The notes beneath the pieces were generated by a model. It searched no databases. It was not told the DNA's origin and worked only from the letters and a program-made list of their open reading frames with translations. This document shows, piece by piece, positions 1 through 5,924 of a DNA stretch of 6,404 bases; the first letter of the stretch is position 1, and the number at the start of each line of letters is the position of its first letter. This stretch comes from an uncultured Lachnospiraceae bacterium. Its GTDB lineage: Bacteria; Bacillota; Clostridia; Lachnospirales; Lachnospiraceae. The stretch covers positions 1 through 6,404 of the forward strand of contig CAPNGW010000140.1 of assembly GCA_948665105.1 (NCBI GenBank), in the 5' to 3' direction. The translations under genes and the position numbers were made by a program.

Positions 1-352
1 TCACACAGGCGGAGGCCCCCGGCAGGGAGGTCACCTCAATACCGCTCTCATAACAGATGCGCACCAAATCCTCCCCGGGGTCCGAAATCCCTGGGGTCCC
101 TGCATCCGTTATCAATGCCACATTCAGCCCCTCCTTAAGCTTCTCCACCAGCTGATGGGCCTTCTCAATCTTATTATACTCATGATAGCTGGTCATGGGG
201 GTCTTAATCTTAAAATGATTCAGCAGCTTAATGGAATTTCTCGTATCCTCCGCCGCAATCAAATCCACCTCTCTCAGTATCCGAAGGACCCGAAGGGTAA
301 TGTCCTCCAGATTTCCGATGGGGGTAGCACACAAAAACAACGTTCCAGCCAT
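1..352 (-). CDS. rsmI: RsmI, 16S rRNA (cytidine1402-2'-O)-methyltransferase, N-terminal part (cut by window edge)
   Basis: RsmI uses S-adenosylmethionine to methylate the 2'-O of C1402 in the decoding centre of 16S rRNA (known for the family; B. subtilis YabC/E. coli YraL). Only the first 117 codons are here; the 3' part lies beyond base 1 and the frame is open to the edge. The visible protein begins MAGTLFLCATPIGNLED, and shows the tetrapyrrole-methylase-fold motifs in order: ATPIGNLED (residues 9-17), AEDTR (34-38), the glycine-rich ITDAGTPGISDPG (81-93) and LPGASA (110-115). These are diagnostic for RsmI. The ATG at 350-352 is chosen because AGGAGG lies 5 bases upstream. That site overlaps the stop codon of the methyltransferase gene before it, suggesting coupled translation. 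It is the last visible gene of a minus-strand operon. The C-terminal domain cannot be assessed. Confidence 0.95.
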   Translation of the reverse strand, partial: MAGTLFLCATPIGNLEDITLRVLRILREVDLIAAEDTRNSIKLLNHFKIKTPMTSYHEYNKIEKAHQLVEKLKEGLNVALITDAGTPGISDPGEDLVRICYESGIEVTSLPGASACV

Positions 353-357
353 AACAA

Positions 358-363
358 CCTCCT
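358..363 (-). promoter_or_regulatory. Ribosome binding site of rsmI overlapping the upstream stop codon
   Basis: On the minus strand the sequence reads TAGGAGG, then TTGTT, then ATG. The TAG stop of the preceding methyltransferase gene (362-364) supplies the first bases of the AGGAGG site that serves rsmI. A terminating ribosome would therefore sit on the next start signal, which fits translational coupling. The sequence is seen directly; the coupling is inferred. Confidence 0.75.
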
Positions 364-1156
364 AATACCCATAAATATCATAAATTTCCGCCGTGTACAC
401 CCCCGGCTTCTCATACACAATCAGAGGCCGCTCCACCGTAATGCGGGGCCTTCCTCCACGGAGTCCCTCCACCAGCACCATATTAGGTTCTTTATTTACA
501 AAGGGGTGTACCAGCTGCATACGTTTTGGCTCAATCCCATACCGGCTCATGGTGCAGAAAATCTCTGCCAGCCGAAAGGGCCTGTGAACCATATAGAACC
601 GCCCTCCCGGCACCAGAAGTCTTGATGATTCCCGCACCACGTCCTCCAAAGAACAGAGAATCTCATGCCGTGCCACCGCCTTGGCAGGATTCTCATTGGT
701 GAGGCCATGGCTTCCGGTCATATATGGCGGATTTGTGGTAACCACATGAAAAGAAGATGCCCCAAATATTTTTGAAGCATCCTTAATGTCTCCTTGTATA
801 ATTGCTATCTTCTCCTCCAGATGGTTGAGAGCCACGCTCCTTCGGGCCATGTCCACATTTTCCGGCTGAATCTCCAGCCCTGTGATATGGGCGGCCTGGG
901 TCTTTGCCTCCAGCAAAATGGGGATAATTCCGTTCCCTGTTCCAAGATCAACGGCCCGTTCTTTGGGCTTTACACCGGCGAAGCCGGATAAGAGCACCGC
1001 GTCCATGCCAAAGCAGAACCAATCCGGGTTTTGAATGATGTAGTACCCGTTTCGATGAAGCTCATCCAACCGTTCATTGGGCAAAAGCCTTGCTCTCATA
1101 AGAATCTCTTCCGTGACCCCTGGAGTGGCATCATGGGAAATTGTGTTTTCCAGCAC
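362..1156 (-). CDS. TrmN6-like tRNA1(Val) adenine-37 N6-methyltransferase
   Basis: This is a 264-residue class I SAM-dependent methyltransferase of the YfiC/TrmN6 family (B. subtilis YabB), whose E. coli member makes N6-methyladenosine at A37 of tRNA-Val. The N-terminal NGYYIIQNPDWFCFGMDAVLLS stretch (about residues 36-57) is typical. Motif I for SAM binding is DLGTGNG (70-76), and the catalytic motif IV for exocyclic-amine methylation is NPPY (142-145). It is followed by an ARHE motif (162-165) that is common in this family. The start is taken as the GTG at 1154-1156, which has GGGAGG 8 bases upstream; an in-frame ATG at 1097-1099 would give a protein 19 residues shorter and a more usual N-terminus, but has a weaker site. 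It lies 29 bases after ricT, within the operon. The family call is firm; the exact tRNA target is inferred. Confidence 0.9.
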   Translation of the reverse strand: MLENTISHDATPGVTEEILMRARLLPNERLDELHRNGYYIIQNPDWFCFGMDAVLLSGFAGVKPKERAVDLGTGNGIIPILLEAKTQAAHITGLEIQPENVDMARRSVALNHLEEKIAIIQGDIKDASKIFGASSFHVVTTNPPYMTGSHGLTNENPAKAVARHEILCSLEDVVRESSRLLVPGGRFYMVHRPFRLAEIFCTMSRYGIEPKRMQLVHPFVNKEPNMVLVEGLRGGRPRITVERPLIVYEKPGVYTAEIYDIYGY

Positions 1157-1164
1157 AGTGGAGT

Positions 1165-1170
1165 CCTCCC
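1165..1170 (-). promoter_or_regulatory. Ribosome binding site supporting a GTG start for the TrmN6-like gene
   Basis: The minus strand reads GGGAGG followed by ACTCCACT and GTG. The strength and 8-base spacing of this site are the main reason for choosing GTG at 1156 over the internal ATG at 1099, which has only a GGAAGAG-like site. The 29-base gap after ricT (1157-1185) holds nothing else recognisable. Confidence 0.6.
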
Positions 1171-1185
1171 GTCTCTTACAAGGGA

Positions 1186-2106
1186 TTAATTGGGATCGTC
1201 CAGCTTGGACTTCTCACCGCCCCTATCCTTATCTTCCAGAGCAGCCAGCTCCTTCATCTCTTTGGCAGAGACCTTGTGATGGTCCCTTCTCTTCCTGGGC
1301 TTAAACCGAAGCTGATCCACGTGATATTCACGGATTTCCTTCTCATCATCCACCTCAACCAGAACCTTCACCAGCTGCCGCAGGACATTGACGCTGTGGA
1401 CCTCTCCCTTTAGCTTGTCATCGGTGGTGACATAGTCGCCTGTTCCAGGAAGGCGGCTGTTCAAATATTCATAAGTGTCTTCTTCATTCTTAAGACAGCA
1501 CATCAATCGTCCGCACACCCCGGAAATCTTGGTGGGGTTCAAGGAAAGGTTCTGCTCCTTGGCCATCTTGATGGATACAGGGGCGAAATCCGACAGGTAG
1601 GAGTGACAGCACAGGGGCCGTCCGCAGATGCCGATGCCCCCCAGAATCTTGGTCTCATCCCGGACGCCAATCTGGCGAAGCTCAATGCGGGTGCGGAACA
1701 CGGACGCCAAGTCCTTCACCAGCTCCCGGAAATCAATACGTCCGTCAGCAGTGAAATAGAAGAGCAGCTTGTTGCCGTCAAAGGTGTACTCCGCATCCAC
1801 CAGCTTCATCTGAAGATTGTGCTTGTGAATTTTCTCAAGACAGATTTTGAAGGCTTCCTTTTCCCGCTCCTTGTTCCGGGCCTCCGTCTTCTCATCCTCC
1901 TTGGTGGCCACCCGAAGCACCGGCTTTAAAGGCTGCACCACCTTGCCGGAATCCACCTCTTTAGGGCCCATCATAACCGTTCCGTACTCCACGCCCCGGG
2001 CGGTTTCCACAATCACGTGGCTGCCCGTCTGCAGAGAAAAATTCGACGGGTTGAAATAATAAATTTTGCCTGCCGGCCGAAACCGGACGCCAACTACTTT
2101 TATCAT
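1186..2106 (-). CDS. ricT: RicT (YaaT), PSP1-domain protein of the RNase Y specificity (Y-) complex
   Basis: A 306-residue cytoplasmic protein. In B. subtilis RicT joins RicA (YmcA) and RicF (YlbF) in a complex that carries iron-sulfur clusters and helps RNase Y mature operon mRNAs; it also affects sporulation, competence and biofilm formation. The N-terminus, MIKVVGVRFRPAGKIYYF, and the YGTV segment (41-44) match the PSP1 family. Two cysteine clusters are intact: CGRPLCC (Cys161, 166, 167) and CGRLMCC (Cys198, 203, 204), which are the likely cluster ligands. The tail beyond about residue 268 is rich in Lys, Arg, Glu and Asp, and probably disordered. The ATG at 2104-2106 has AAGGAG 10 bases upstream, lying inside the last codons of holB; only 4 bases separate the holB stop from this start. 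RicA and RicF are not in the window. Confidence 0.94.
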   Translation of the reverse strand: MIKVVGVRFRPAGKIYYFNPSNFSLQTGSHVIVETARGVEYGTVMMGPKEVDSGKVVQPLKPVLRVATKEDEKTEARNKEREKEAFKICLEKIHKHNLQMKLVDAEYTFDGNKLLFYFTADGRIDFRELVKDLASVFRTRIELRQIGVRDETKILGGIGICGRPLCCHSYLSDFAPVSIKMAKEQNLSLNPTKISGVCGRLMCCLKNEEDTYEYLNSRLPGTGDYVTTDDKLKGEVHSVNVLRQLVKVLVEVDDEKEIREYHVDQLRFKPRKRRDHHKVSAKEMKELAALEDKDRGGEKSKLDDPN

Positions 2107-2110
2107 AATG

Positions 2111-3100
2111 CTAGTTCTCCTTCATATTAAGTAACAAAAGCTCCATCACCAGGTCAAAGTTGACATTGGCATTGAGCCGAAGCTTGGCTTTCTCCAGAGC
2201 TTCCAGAATGGTCTCAATGCCAGAGTAGGAGCTGATATTTGCCTGTTTTTTTATATCATAAACCTCATCCTTGAAAATGAGGCTGTTTATATCCGCCGTT
2301 GCCTTGTACAGAAGAACATCCCGATACCAAATCATTAACAAATCAAAATAATCGTTAATCTGTAGCTTATATTGGCTGATTTGCTTGACGGCTTCCATCA
2401 TTTCATACAGTTCGATATCTTTAATCCGCTTTAGTAGCTGTAAAGCGGAATTTTTCAACTCGATAAAATCCTCATTTCCCGCCAGCTGGATGGCCTTTCC
2501 CACATTTCCCTGGGCGAAGGCGACGCAGACATCCGCCTGATAGTCAGGAATCTGATAAGCCTTCATGAGGTGTGCCTTTATCTCGGCATCTGGTACCGCC
2601 TTCAGGTTCAAAGTGATACACCGGGATAGGATGGTGGGCAGAAAGGTATCTGCGTTGGTGGTCAAAAGCAGAATAATTCCGTAAGCAGGGGGCTCCTCAA
2701 TGGTCTTAAGCAGGGCATTTTGAGCCTGCACGTTCATTTTCTCCGCCTCATCGATAATATATACCTTGTAAGGGCTGGCGTAAGGCTTGATAGCAATGTC
2801 GTTATTTACCTGCCTGCGGATATCATCCACGGAGATGGTAGCCGGCTTCTCATGGGTGAGATAGATAATATCGGGCTGATTATGGCTCTGTGCCTGCTTA
2901 CAGGAATGGCACTCAAGACAGGGATTATCCTGCTTCCCTTCACATTGCAGGGTCATGGCGAAAGCCTCAGCCAGCATCCTTTTCCCGGATTTTTCCGGTC
3001 CGTTGAAGATGTAGGCGTGTGAGACCTTTCCATACGCAATGGCTTTCTGTAAATGTTCAATAATTTGTTTGTGACCGATAATATCCGAAAAACCAGCCAT
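2111..3100 (-). CDS. holB: DNA polymerase III subunit delta' (clamp loader)
   Basis: A 329-residue AAA+ protein of the delta'/DnaX family, part of the clamp loader that places the beta sliding clamp on DNA. It opens with MAGFSDIIGHKQIIEHL and SHAYIFNGPEKSGKR, the standard pattern. The P-loop-like GPEKSGKR (34-41) keeps its lysine. A zinc-module cysteine set follows (Cys52, 61, 64, 67), then the Walker B-type VYIIDEAE (113-120), NALLKTIEEPP (128-138) and the SRC motif (159-161). A longer open frame extends upstream to 3157, but the ATG at 3098-3100 is preferred: it gives the family's usual N-terminus, has GAGG 6 bases upstream, and sits 19 bases after the yaaR stop instead of overlapping that gene. 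Length is normal. The C-terminal helical part (about 210-329) is less conserved, as expected. Confidence 0.93.
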   Translation of the reverse strand: MAGFSDIIGHKQIIEHLQKAIAYGKVSHAYIFNGPEKSGKRMLAEAFAMTLQCEGKQDNPCLECHSCKQAQSHNQPDIIYLTHEKPATISVDDIRRQVNNDIAIKPYASPYKVYIIDEAEKMNVQAQNALLKTIEEPPAYGIILLLTTNADTFLPTILSRCITLNLKAVPDAEIKAHLMKAYQIPDYQADVCVAFAQGNVGKAIQLAGNEDFIELKNSALQLLKRIKDIELYEMMEAVKQISQYKLQINDYFDLLMIWYRDVLLYKATADINSLIFKDEVYDIKKQANISSYSGIETILEALEKAKLRLNANVNFDLVMELLLLNMKEN

Positions 3101-3119
3101 ATTGCACCTCTTTCCTGTA

Positions 3120-3560
3120 TCAGGTACTGATATCCAATAAAAGTCCCCGAATCTCATCTACTTTGCCCAGGATGGTGAGATGGTCCTTCTCATCCTTCAC
3201 AAGCTCCGAGGCCAGCTCGTCCAGATTCTTGTCCACCAGCTTCACAATCCCGTAAACCCGGTGGCGTCCCCGGCGGTCCAGAAAGTTCTCTCTGGAAAAT
3301 TTGTGGGAGCGGTTTACCACCTCATTCATAAAATCCTTTACCAGTTCCCGGTAGCGCTTCATGTCCTTCACGTCCATGTGCTCCGCGATTTTCTTACCCT
3401 GACTGGTAATGTCCTCCATAAGGGAGTTTAACTTCTGCTGTAAATCCTTCTCTTCAATCTGGCTTGCCAGTGTGAATTTGAAGCTGCCGTCCGTCTTCTC
3501 CACGGCAGGGGCCGCCTCCGTGGCAGCTGTAGGGGTTAGTTGATTGACTCTTATATCCAT
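3120..3560 (-). CDS. yaaR: YaaR family protein (DUF327), function unknown
   Basis: A 146-residue, mostly helical, charged cytoplasmic protein with no signal peptide or membrane segment. It matches the YaaR/DUF327 family: a variable, Ala/Thr-rich N-terminus (about 1-30), then a helical region with YRELVKDFMNEV (70-81), and a conserved basic stretch FLDRRGRHRVYGIVKLVD (93-110). The length is about that of B. subtilis YaaR. Position directly before holB and ricT repeats the Bacillus order and supports the assignment. The ATG at 3558-3560 has a GGGAGGGA site a few bases upstream, starting just after the stop of the kinase gene. I know of no established biochemical role; the constant linkage to holB suggests a link to replication or cell-cycle functions, but that is inference. 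Confidence 0.88.
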   Translation of the reverse strand: MDIRVNQLTPTAATEAAPAVEKTDGSFKFTLASQIEEKDLQQKLNSLMEDITSQGKKIAEHMDVKDMKRYRELVKDFMNEVVNRSHKFSRENFLDRRGRHRVYGIVKLVDKNLDELASELVKDEKDHLTILGKVDEIRGLLLDIST

Positions 3561-3571
3561 CGTATCCCTCC

Positions 3572-4162
3572 CTATTGTAACTGTTCCTGTATATACGCCG
3601 CTATTTCTGCGGTGGTCTCACTGATATTCCTGTTATAAAATGTCCGTCCAATTCCTGCAGCATCAAGCTTCTCCCGGGAAAAATCCTGCTCATCCGCCAG
3701 AAACCGCCGGCACATCTCCGCGTACTTTGGATGGCTTTGATTCCGTTCTCGCTCCAGAGCCCGCTGAAGCCTCAGACCGTCGTCCACATGCAGGTAAATA
3801 GGAACCAGCTTCTCCCTGCCGAAATAATCCTGCATCCTGACGTAGGATTCCAGAGTGCCGATAATCAGATAGCTCCTGTGGGCCAAATCCATCTGCCCAT
3901 CGTCCGCTGTAAAATATTTCCACACTCCGTGGACGGTGTCATAGCAGCGGAGCTCAATGATTTTGCCCTTTTGCTTTAGCTTGTCCAATTCCTCTTCCGT
4001 GTAGAAAAAATATTCCACCCCGTGGGTCTCGCCGTCCCGGATGGGGCGGGTCGTACAGGGGATGATGGTGTTAAGCGTAAGGTGCTTAAGCTCCAGCAGC
4101 TTCTTATAGACGGTATCTTTGCCGGAGGAGCTCTTGCCCATCAGACAAAAAATTTTCCCCAT
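3572..4162 (-). CDS. Guanylate-kinase-like P-loop kinase, divergent paralogue
   Basis: A 196-residue protein with guanylate-kinase architecture. The P-loop is GKSSSGKD (9-16). The GMP-binding region has CTTRPIRDGETHGVEYFF (36-53), keeping the two arginines (39, 42) and the tyrosine (51) that contact GMP phosphate in known enzymes, and Glu70 of the guanine-binding part. A lid-like RALERERNQ follows (134-142). Other positions differ: the usual GNYYG segment is replaced by VHGVWKYF (77-84), and the stretch aligned with the usual D-I-D motif reads LIIGTLESY (99-107) without acidic residues at those sites. It may be a GMP kinase with altered specificity, or act on another nucleotide. It occupies the slot of tmk in B. 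subtilis. The ATG at 4160-4162 has AAGGAGG 5 bases upstream; yaaR begins 11 bases after its stop. Fold certain, substrate uncertain. Confidence 0.85.
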   Translation of the reverse strand: MGKIFCLMGKSSSGKDTVYKKLLELKHLTLNTIIPCTTRPIRDGETHGVEYFFYTEEELDKLKQKGKIIELRCYDTVHGVWKYFTADDGQMDLAHRSYLIIGTLESYVRMQDYFGREKLVPIYLHVDDGLRLQRALERERNQSHPKYAEMCRRFLADEQDFSREKLDAAGIGRTFYNRNISETTAEIAAYIQEQLQ

Positions 4163-4199
4163 GATTGCCTCCTTGCATCAAATTCGTACAAGTACATAT

Positions 4200-4228
4200 A
4201 GTATAATATAAAATTTAAGAATTTACAA
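4200..4228 (-). promoter_or_regulatory. Probable sigma-A promoter of the kinase-yaaR-holB-ricT-trmN6-rsmI operon
   Basis: On the minus strand a -35 box TTGTAA (4223-4228) is followed by exactly 17 bases and a -10 box TATACT (4200-4205). This matches consensus at 4 of 6 and 5 of 6 positions, in a very AT-rich stretch. Transcription would begin near 4193 and give a leader of about 30 bases before the kinase ATG. The -35 box lies inside the last decarboxylase codons, upstream of its TAA stop (4215-4217). Found by eye; no mapped start site is known. Confidence 0.55.
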
Positions 4229-5768
4229 TGTTTATCCGCGTGTTTGTCATATCGGATAATCCTTTCAGCGAAAGTCCGGATTCCCGTATCCGTAAAATGG
4301 TATGAAGCAGCCGGTCCTCTATCTGCTCCCCCGGAGCCAGAAGGGGAATCCCGGGAGGATACAGGTAAATGAATTCCCGGCTTGTGGCGCCCCCAGAAGC
4401 CTCCAGAGGGACAACCTTCCCGGGAAGCTCCAGGGCCCGGGTGATGGTCATGGTCTGGTGCGGTATTTGATATAACTCCTCACTACTAATAATATCGGCA
4501 TCTTCCATGGCTTTGGTGATACCACCAGGGCGCCCCAAAGCACTTTCAGCCTCAATTTGGAAGAGAGCCTCCGCCAGCCGGTGAAAGCCCTCCGCCCTGT
4601 CCATCAGACTGGTGAGAGCCAGCACGTAATGGCCCGAGGCCATCTCCATCTGCAAATGATATTTATCAAGGAGAATCCGGTACAGATCCTGACCGGACAA
4701 CCCCAGGGAAGCGGCGGAAATCAGAATTTTCGAGTAGTCATAATCAAAGCAGTGGGCTTCTCCCTGGCCGGAGAACAGCCGAATCCGGGACAGGCCCTGA
4801 CATTTTTTATAAAAATCCTTTAAAAGCAGGTGAAAATCCAAAAACCGCTTAGGCCCTTCCTGGTGAAGGAGTGTCATACATCGCTCCATGGAGGCCATCA
4901 GAAGATAGGAGGGAGAGCTGCTCTGGAAAATTCCTAAGAACTGCTTTAGTCTCCCTTCCTCCACACGATGGGAGCAGAGGTGCAAAAGAGCAGTCTGGGT
5001 AAAGGCGGGCAGTGTCTTATGAAGACTCTGGACCACCACATCCGCTCCCAGCTTCACCGCCGATGCCGGAAATTGTTCTGAAAAGGGAAAATGTGCTCCG
5101 TGGGCTTCGTCCACAATAAGGGGAACTCCGTGCCGGTGGCAAACCTCTGTAATTCCTTCAATGTCGGACACCACCCCGTCGTAGGTGGGGGACACCACAA
5201 GAACGGCCTGAATATCCGCATCCTTCGTAAGGGCCTCCTCCACCGCTTCCGGGGGAAGGGAGCCCATGATACCAAACTCTGTCACAGGCGGTATCGCATA
5301 CACCGGCGTAATGTCCCGAAGATACACCCCGTGATACACGGACTTGTGGCAATTTCTGGACATCAGCAGCTTGCCTCCCCGCTTTACACAGGCACTGACG
5401 GCGGCAAGAAGCCCACAGGTGCTTCCATTTATCAGAAGAAAGCTTTTTTCGGCTCCAAAAAGCCGGGCCGCCTCCCTTTGAAGATCTTGAAGAATCCCCT
5501 CGGCATGGTGCAGGTTATCAAATCCCTCAATCTCCGTGATATCCACGGACCAGGGATTGGGAAAGTCAAGATCAGCCTGCTTGTGGCCGGGCATATGAAA
5601 GGGATAAAAATCACTGTGACTGTATTCCTTAAGCCGCTCCAAAAGGGAGCTTTGGGGACTGCTATTTGTAAATTCCTCCGGGCTCTTCACTATCCTGTTA
5701 ACTCCTTCCGCTTTCTCCGGGCTCTTCACTTTTTTGCCAACTCCTTCCGCTTTCTCCGGGATTTTCAT
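4215..5768 (-). CDS. Orn/Lys/Arg decarboxylase family protein (fold-type I PLP enzyme)
   Basis: A 517-residue (from ATG 5766-5768) PLP enzyme related to B. subtilis SpeA and YaaO. The family decarboxylates arginine, lysine or ornithine to give polyamine precursors in the cytoplasm; the substrate here cannot be read from sequence. Counting from this ATG, HMPGHK is at 58-63, NGST at 114-117, DEAHGAH at 220-226 (Asp binds the PLP ring nitrogen), and the Schiff-base lysine is Lys251 in SLHKT. The C-terminal domain includes YPPGIPLLAPGE (470-481). The core starts near residue 42 (LLERLKEYSHSDFYPF), so about 40 residues are an extension containing a 13-residue tandem repeat. The start is uncertain: ATG 5768 has only a weak site, TTG at 5804 has none, and AAGGAG motifs inside the repeats precede in-frame GTG codons at 5729 and 5690. 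It is transcribed toward the kinase operon with no visible terminator between. Confidence 0.9.
   Translation of the reverse strand: MKIPEKAEGVGKKVKSPEKAEGVNRIVKSPEEFTNSSPQSSLLERLKEYSHSDFYPFHMPGHKQADLDFPNPWSVDITEIEGFDNLHHAEGILQDLQREAARLFGAEKSFLLINGSTCGLLAAVSACVKRGGKLLMSRNCHKSVYHGVYLRDITPVYAIPPVTEFGIMGSLPPEAVEEALTKDADIQAVLVVSPTYDGVVSDIEGITEVCHRHGVPLIVDEAHGAHFPFSEQFPASAVKLGADVVVQSLHKTLPAFTQTALLHLCSHRVEEGRLKQFLGIFQSSSPSYLLMASMERCMTLLHQEGPKRFLDFHLLLKDFYKKCQGLSRIRLFSGQGEAHCFDYDYSKILISAASLGLSGQDLYRILLDKYHLQMEMASGHYVLALTSLMDRAEGFHRLAEALFQIEAESALGRPGGITKAMEDADIISSEELYQIPHQTMTITRALELPGKVVPLEASGGATSREFIYLYPPGIPLLAPGEQIEDRLLHTILRIRESGLSLKGLSDMTNTRINIVNS
5676..5760 (-). repeat. 39-base in-frame tandem repeat in the decarboxylase N-terminus
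   Basis: Two full copies lie head to tail at 5676-5714 and 5715-5753, with the start of a third at 5754-5760 (CTCCGGG on the plus strand). The copies agree at 34 of 39 bases by eye; all five differences fall in a 15-base part in the middle. On the coding strand they give the 13-residue units PEKAEGVGKKVKS and PEKAEGVNRIVKS, followed by another PE. Since 39 is a multiple of 3, a gain or loss of a unit would not break the reading frame. Each unit also contains an AAGGAG sequence on the coding strand. Confidence 0.9.
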
Positions 5769-5821
5769 GAGTTTTATCTTAGAACAATGCACCGGAAAAA
5801 GCAATACGGAGAAGTCATTTC

Positions 5822-5852
5822 ATTTTAGAATTTATTAATAATGTTTAGACAA
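5822..5852 (-). promoter_or_regulatory. Candidate promoter of the decarboxylase gene
   Basis: On the minus strand TTGTCT (5847-5852) could be a -35 box. The matching -10 is either TCTAAA (5824-5829) with a 17-base spacer or TAAAAT (5822-5827) with a long 19-base spacer. Transcription would start near 5816, about 48 bases before the ATG at 5768. That would place the alternative TTG start (5804) only about a dozen bases into the transcript. Matches are modest and picked by eye in AT-rich DNA. Confidence 0.35.
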
Positions 5853-5859
5853 TATTTCC

Positions 5860-5888
5860 TTTCCAAATACCTGAAAATCCGTTAAAAT
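5860..5888 (+). promoter_or_regulatory. Candidate promoter of the ABC transporter gene
   Basis: TTTCCA (5860-5865, 4 of 6 to consensus), a 17-base spacer and TAAAAT (5883-5888, 5 of 6) form a plausible sigma-A promoter. It would start transcription near 5895, about 30 bases ahead of the ATG at 5925. Its -35 box is only 7 bases from the -35 candidate of the divergent decarboxylase gene. Confidence 0.4.
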
Positions 5889-5924
5889 TAAGACAAGATA
5901 CGATGCCCTTAAAGGAGGTGCCCC

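Noticed and set aside
155..625. A 156-codon plus-strand open frame across the rsmI and trmN6 junction
   Set aside because: It runs antisense to two well-supported genes and has no known motif, so it is a by-product of codon use on the other strand.
3101..3157. Upstream extension of holB by 19 codons
   Set aside because: It would overlap the end of yaaR. The extra residues do not resemble delta' N-termini, while the ATG at 3100 has a good ribosome binding site and the expected MAGFSDIIG start.
3690..3923. A 77-codon minus-strand frame inside the kinase gene
   Set aside because: It is an alternative frame of the kinase coding sequence, with no motif or initiation site to support it.
4163..4214. 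Rho-independent terminator after the decarboxylase gene
   Set aside because: The stretch is AT-rich, but I find no stable GC-rich stem followed by a T-run on the minus strand.
5676..5760. Possible CRISPR-like or attachment-site repeat
   Set aside because: The units are directly contiguous with no spacers, there are only two full copies, and they lie in frame within a protein-coding region with no integrase or cas gene nearby.
5091..5828. A 245-codon open frame on the plus strand opposite the decarboxylase
   Set aside because: It is fully antisense to a gene with clear PLP-enzyme motifs. Its product shows no recognisable domain, and its start has no convincing ribosome binding site.
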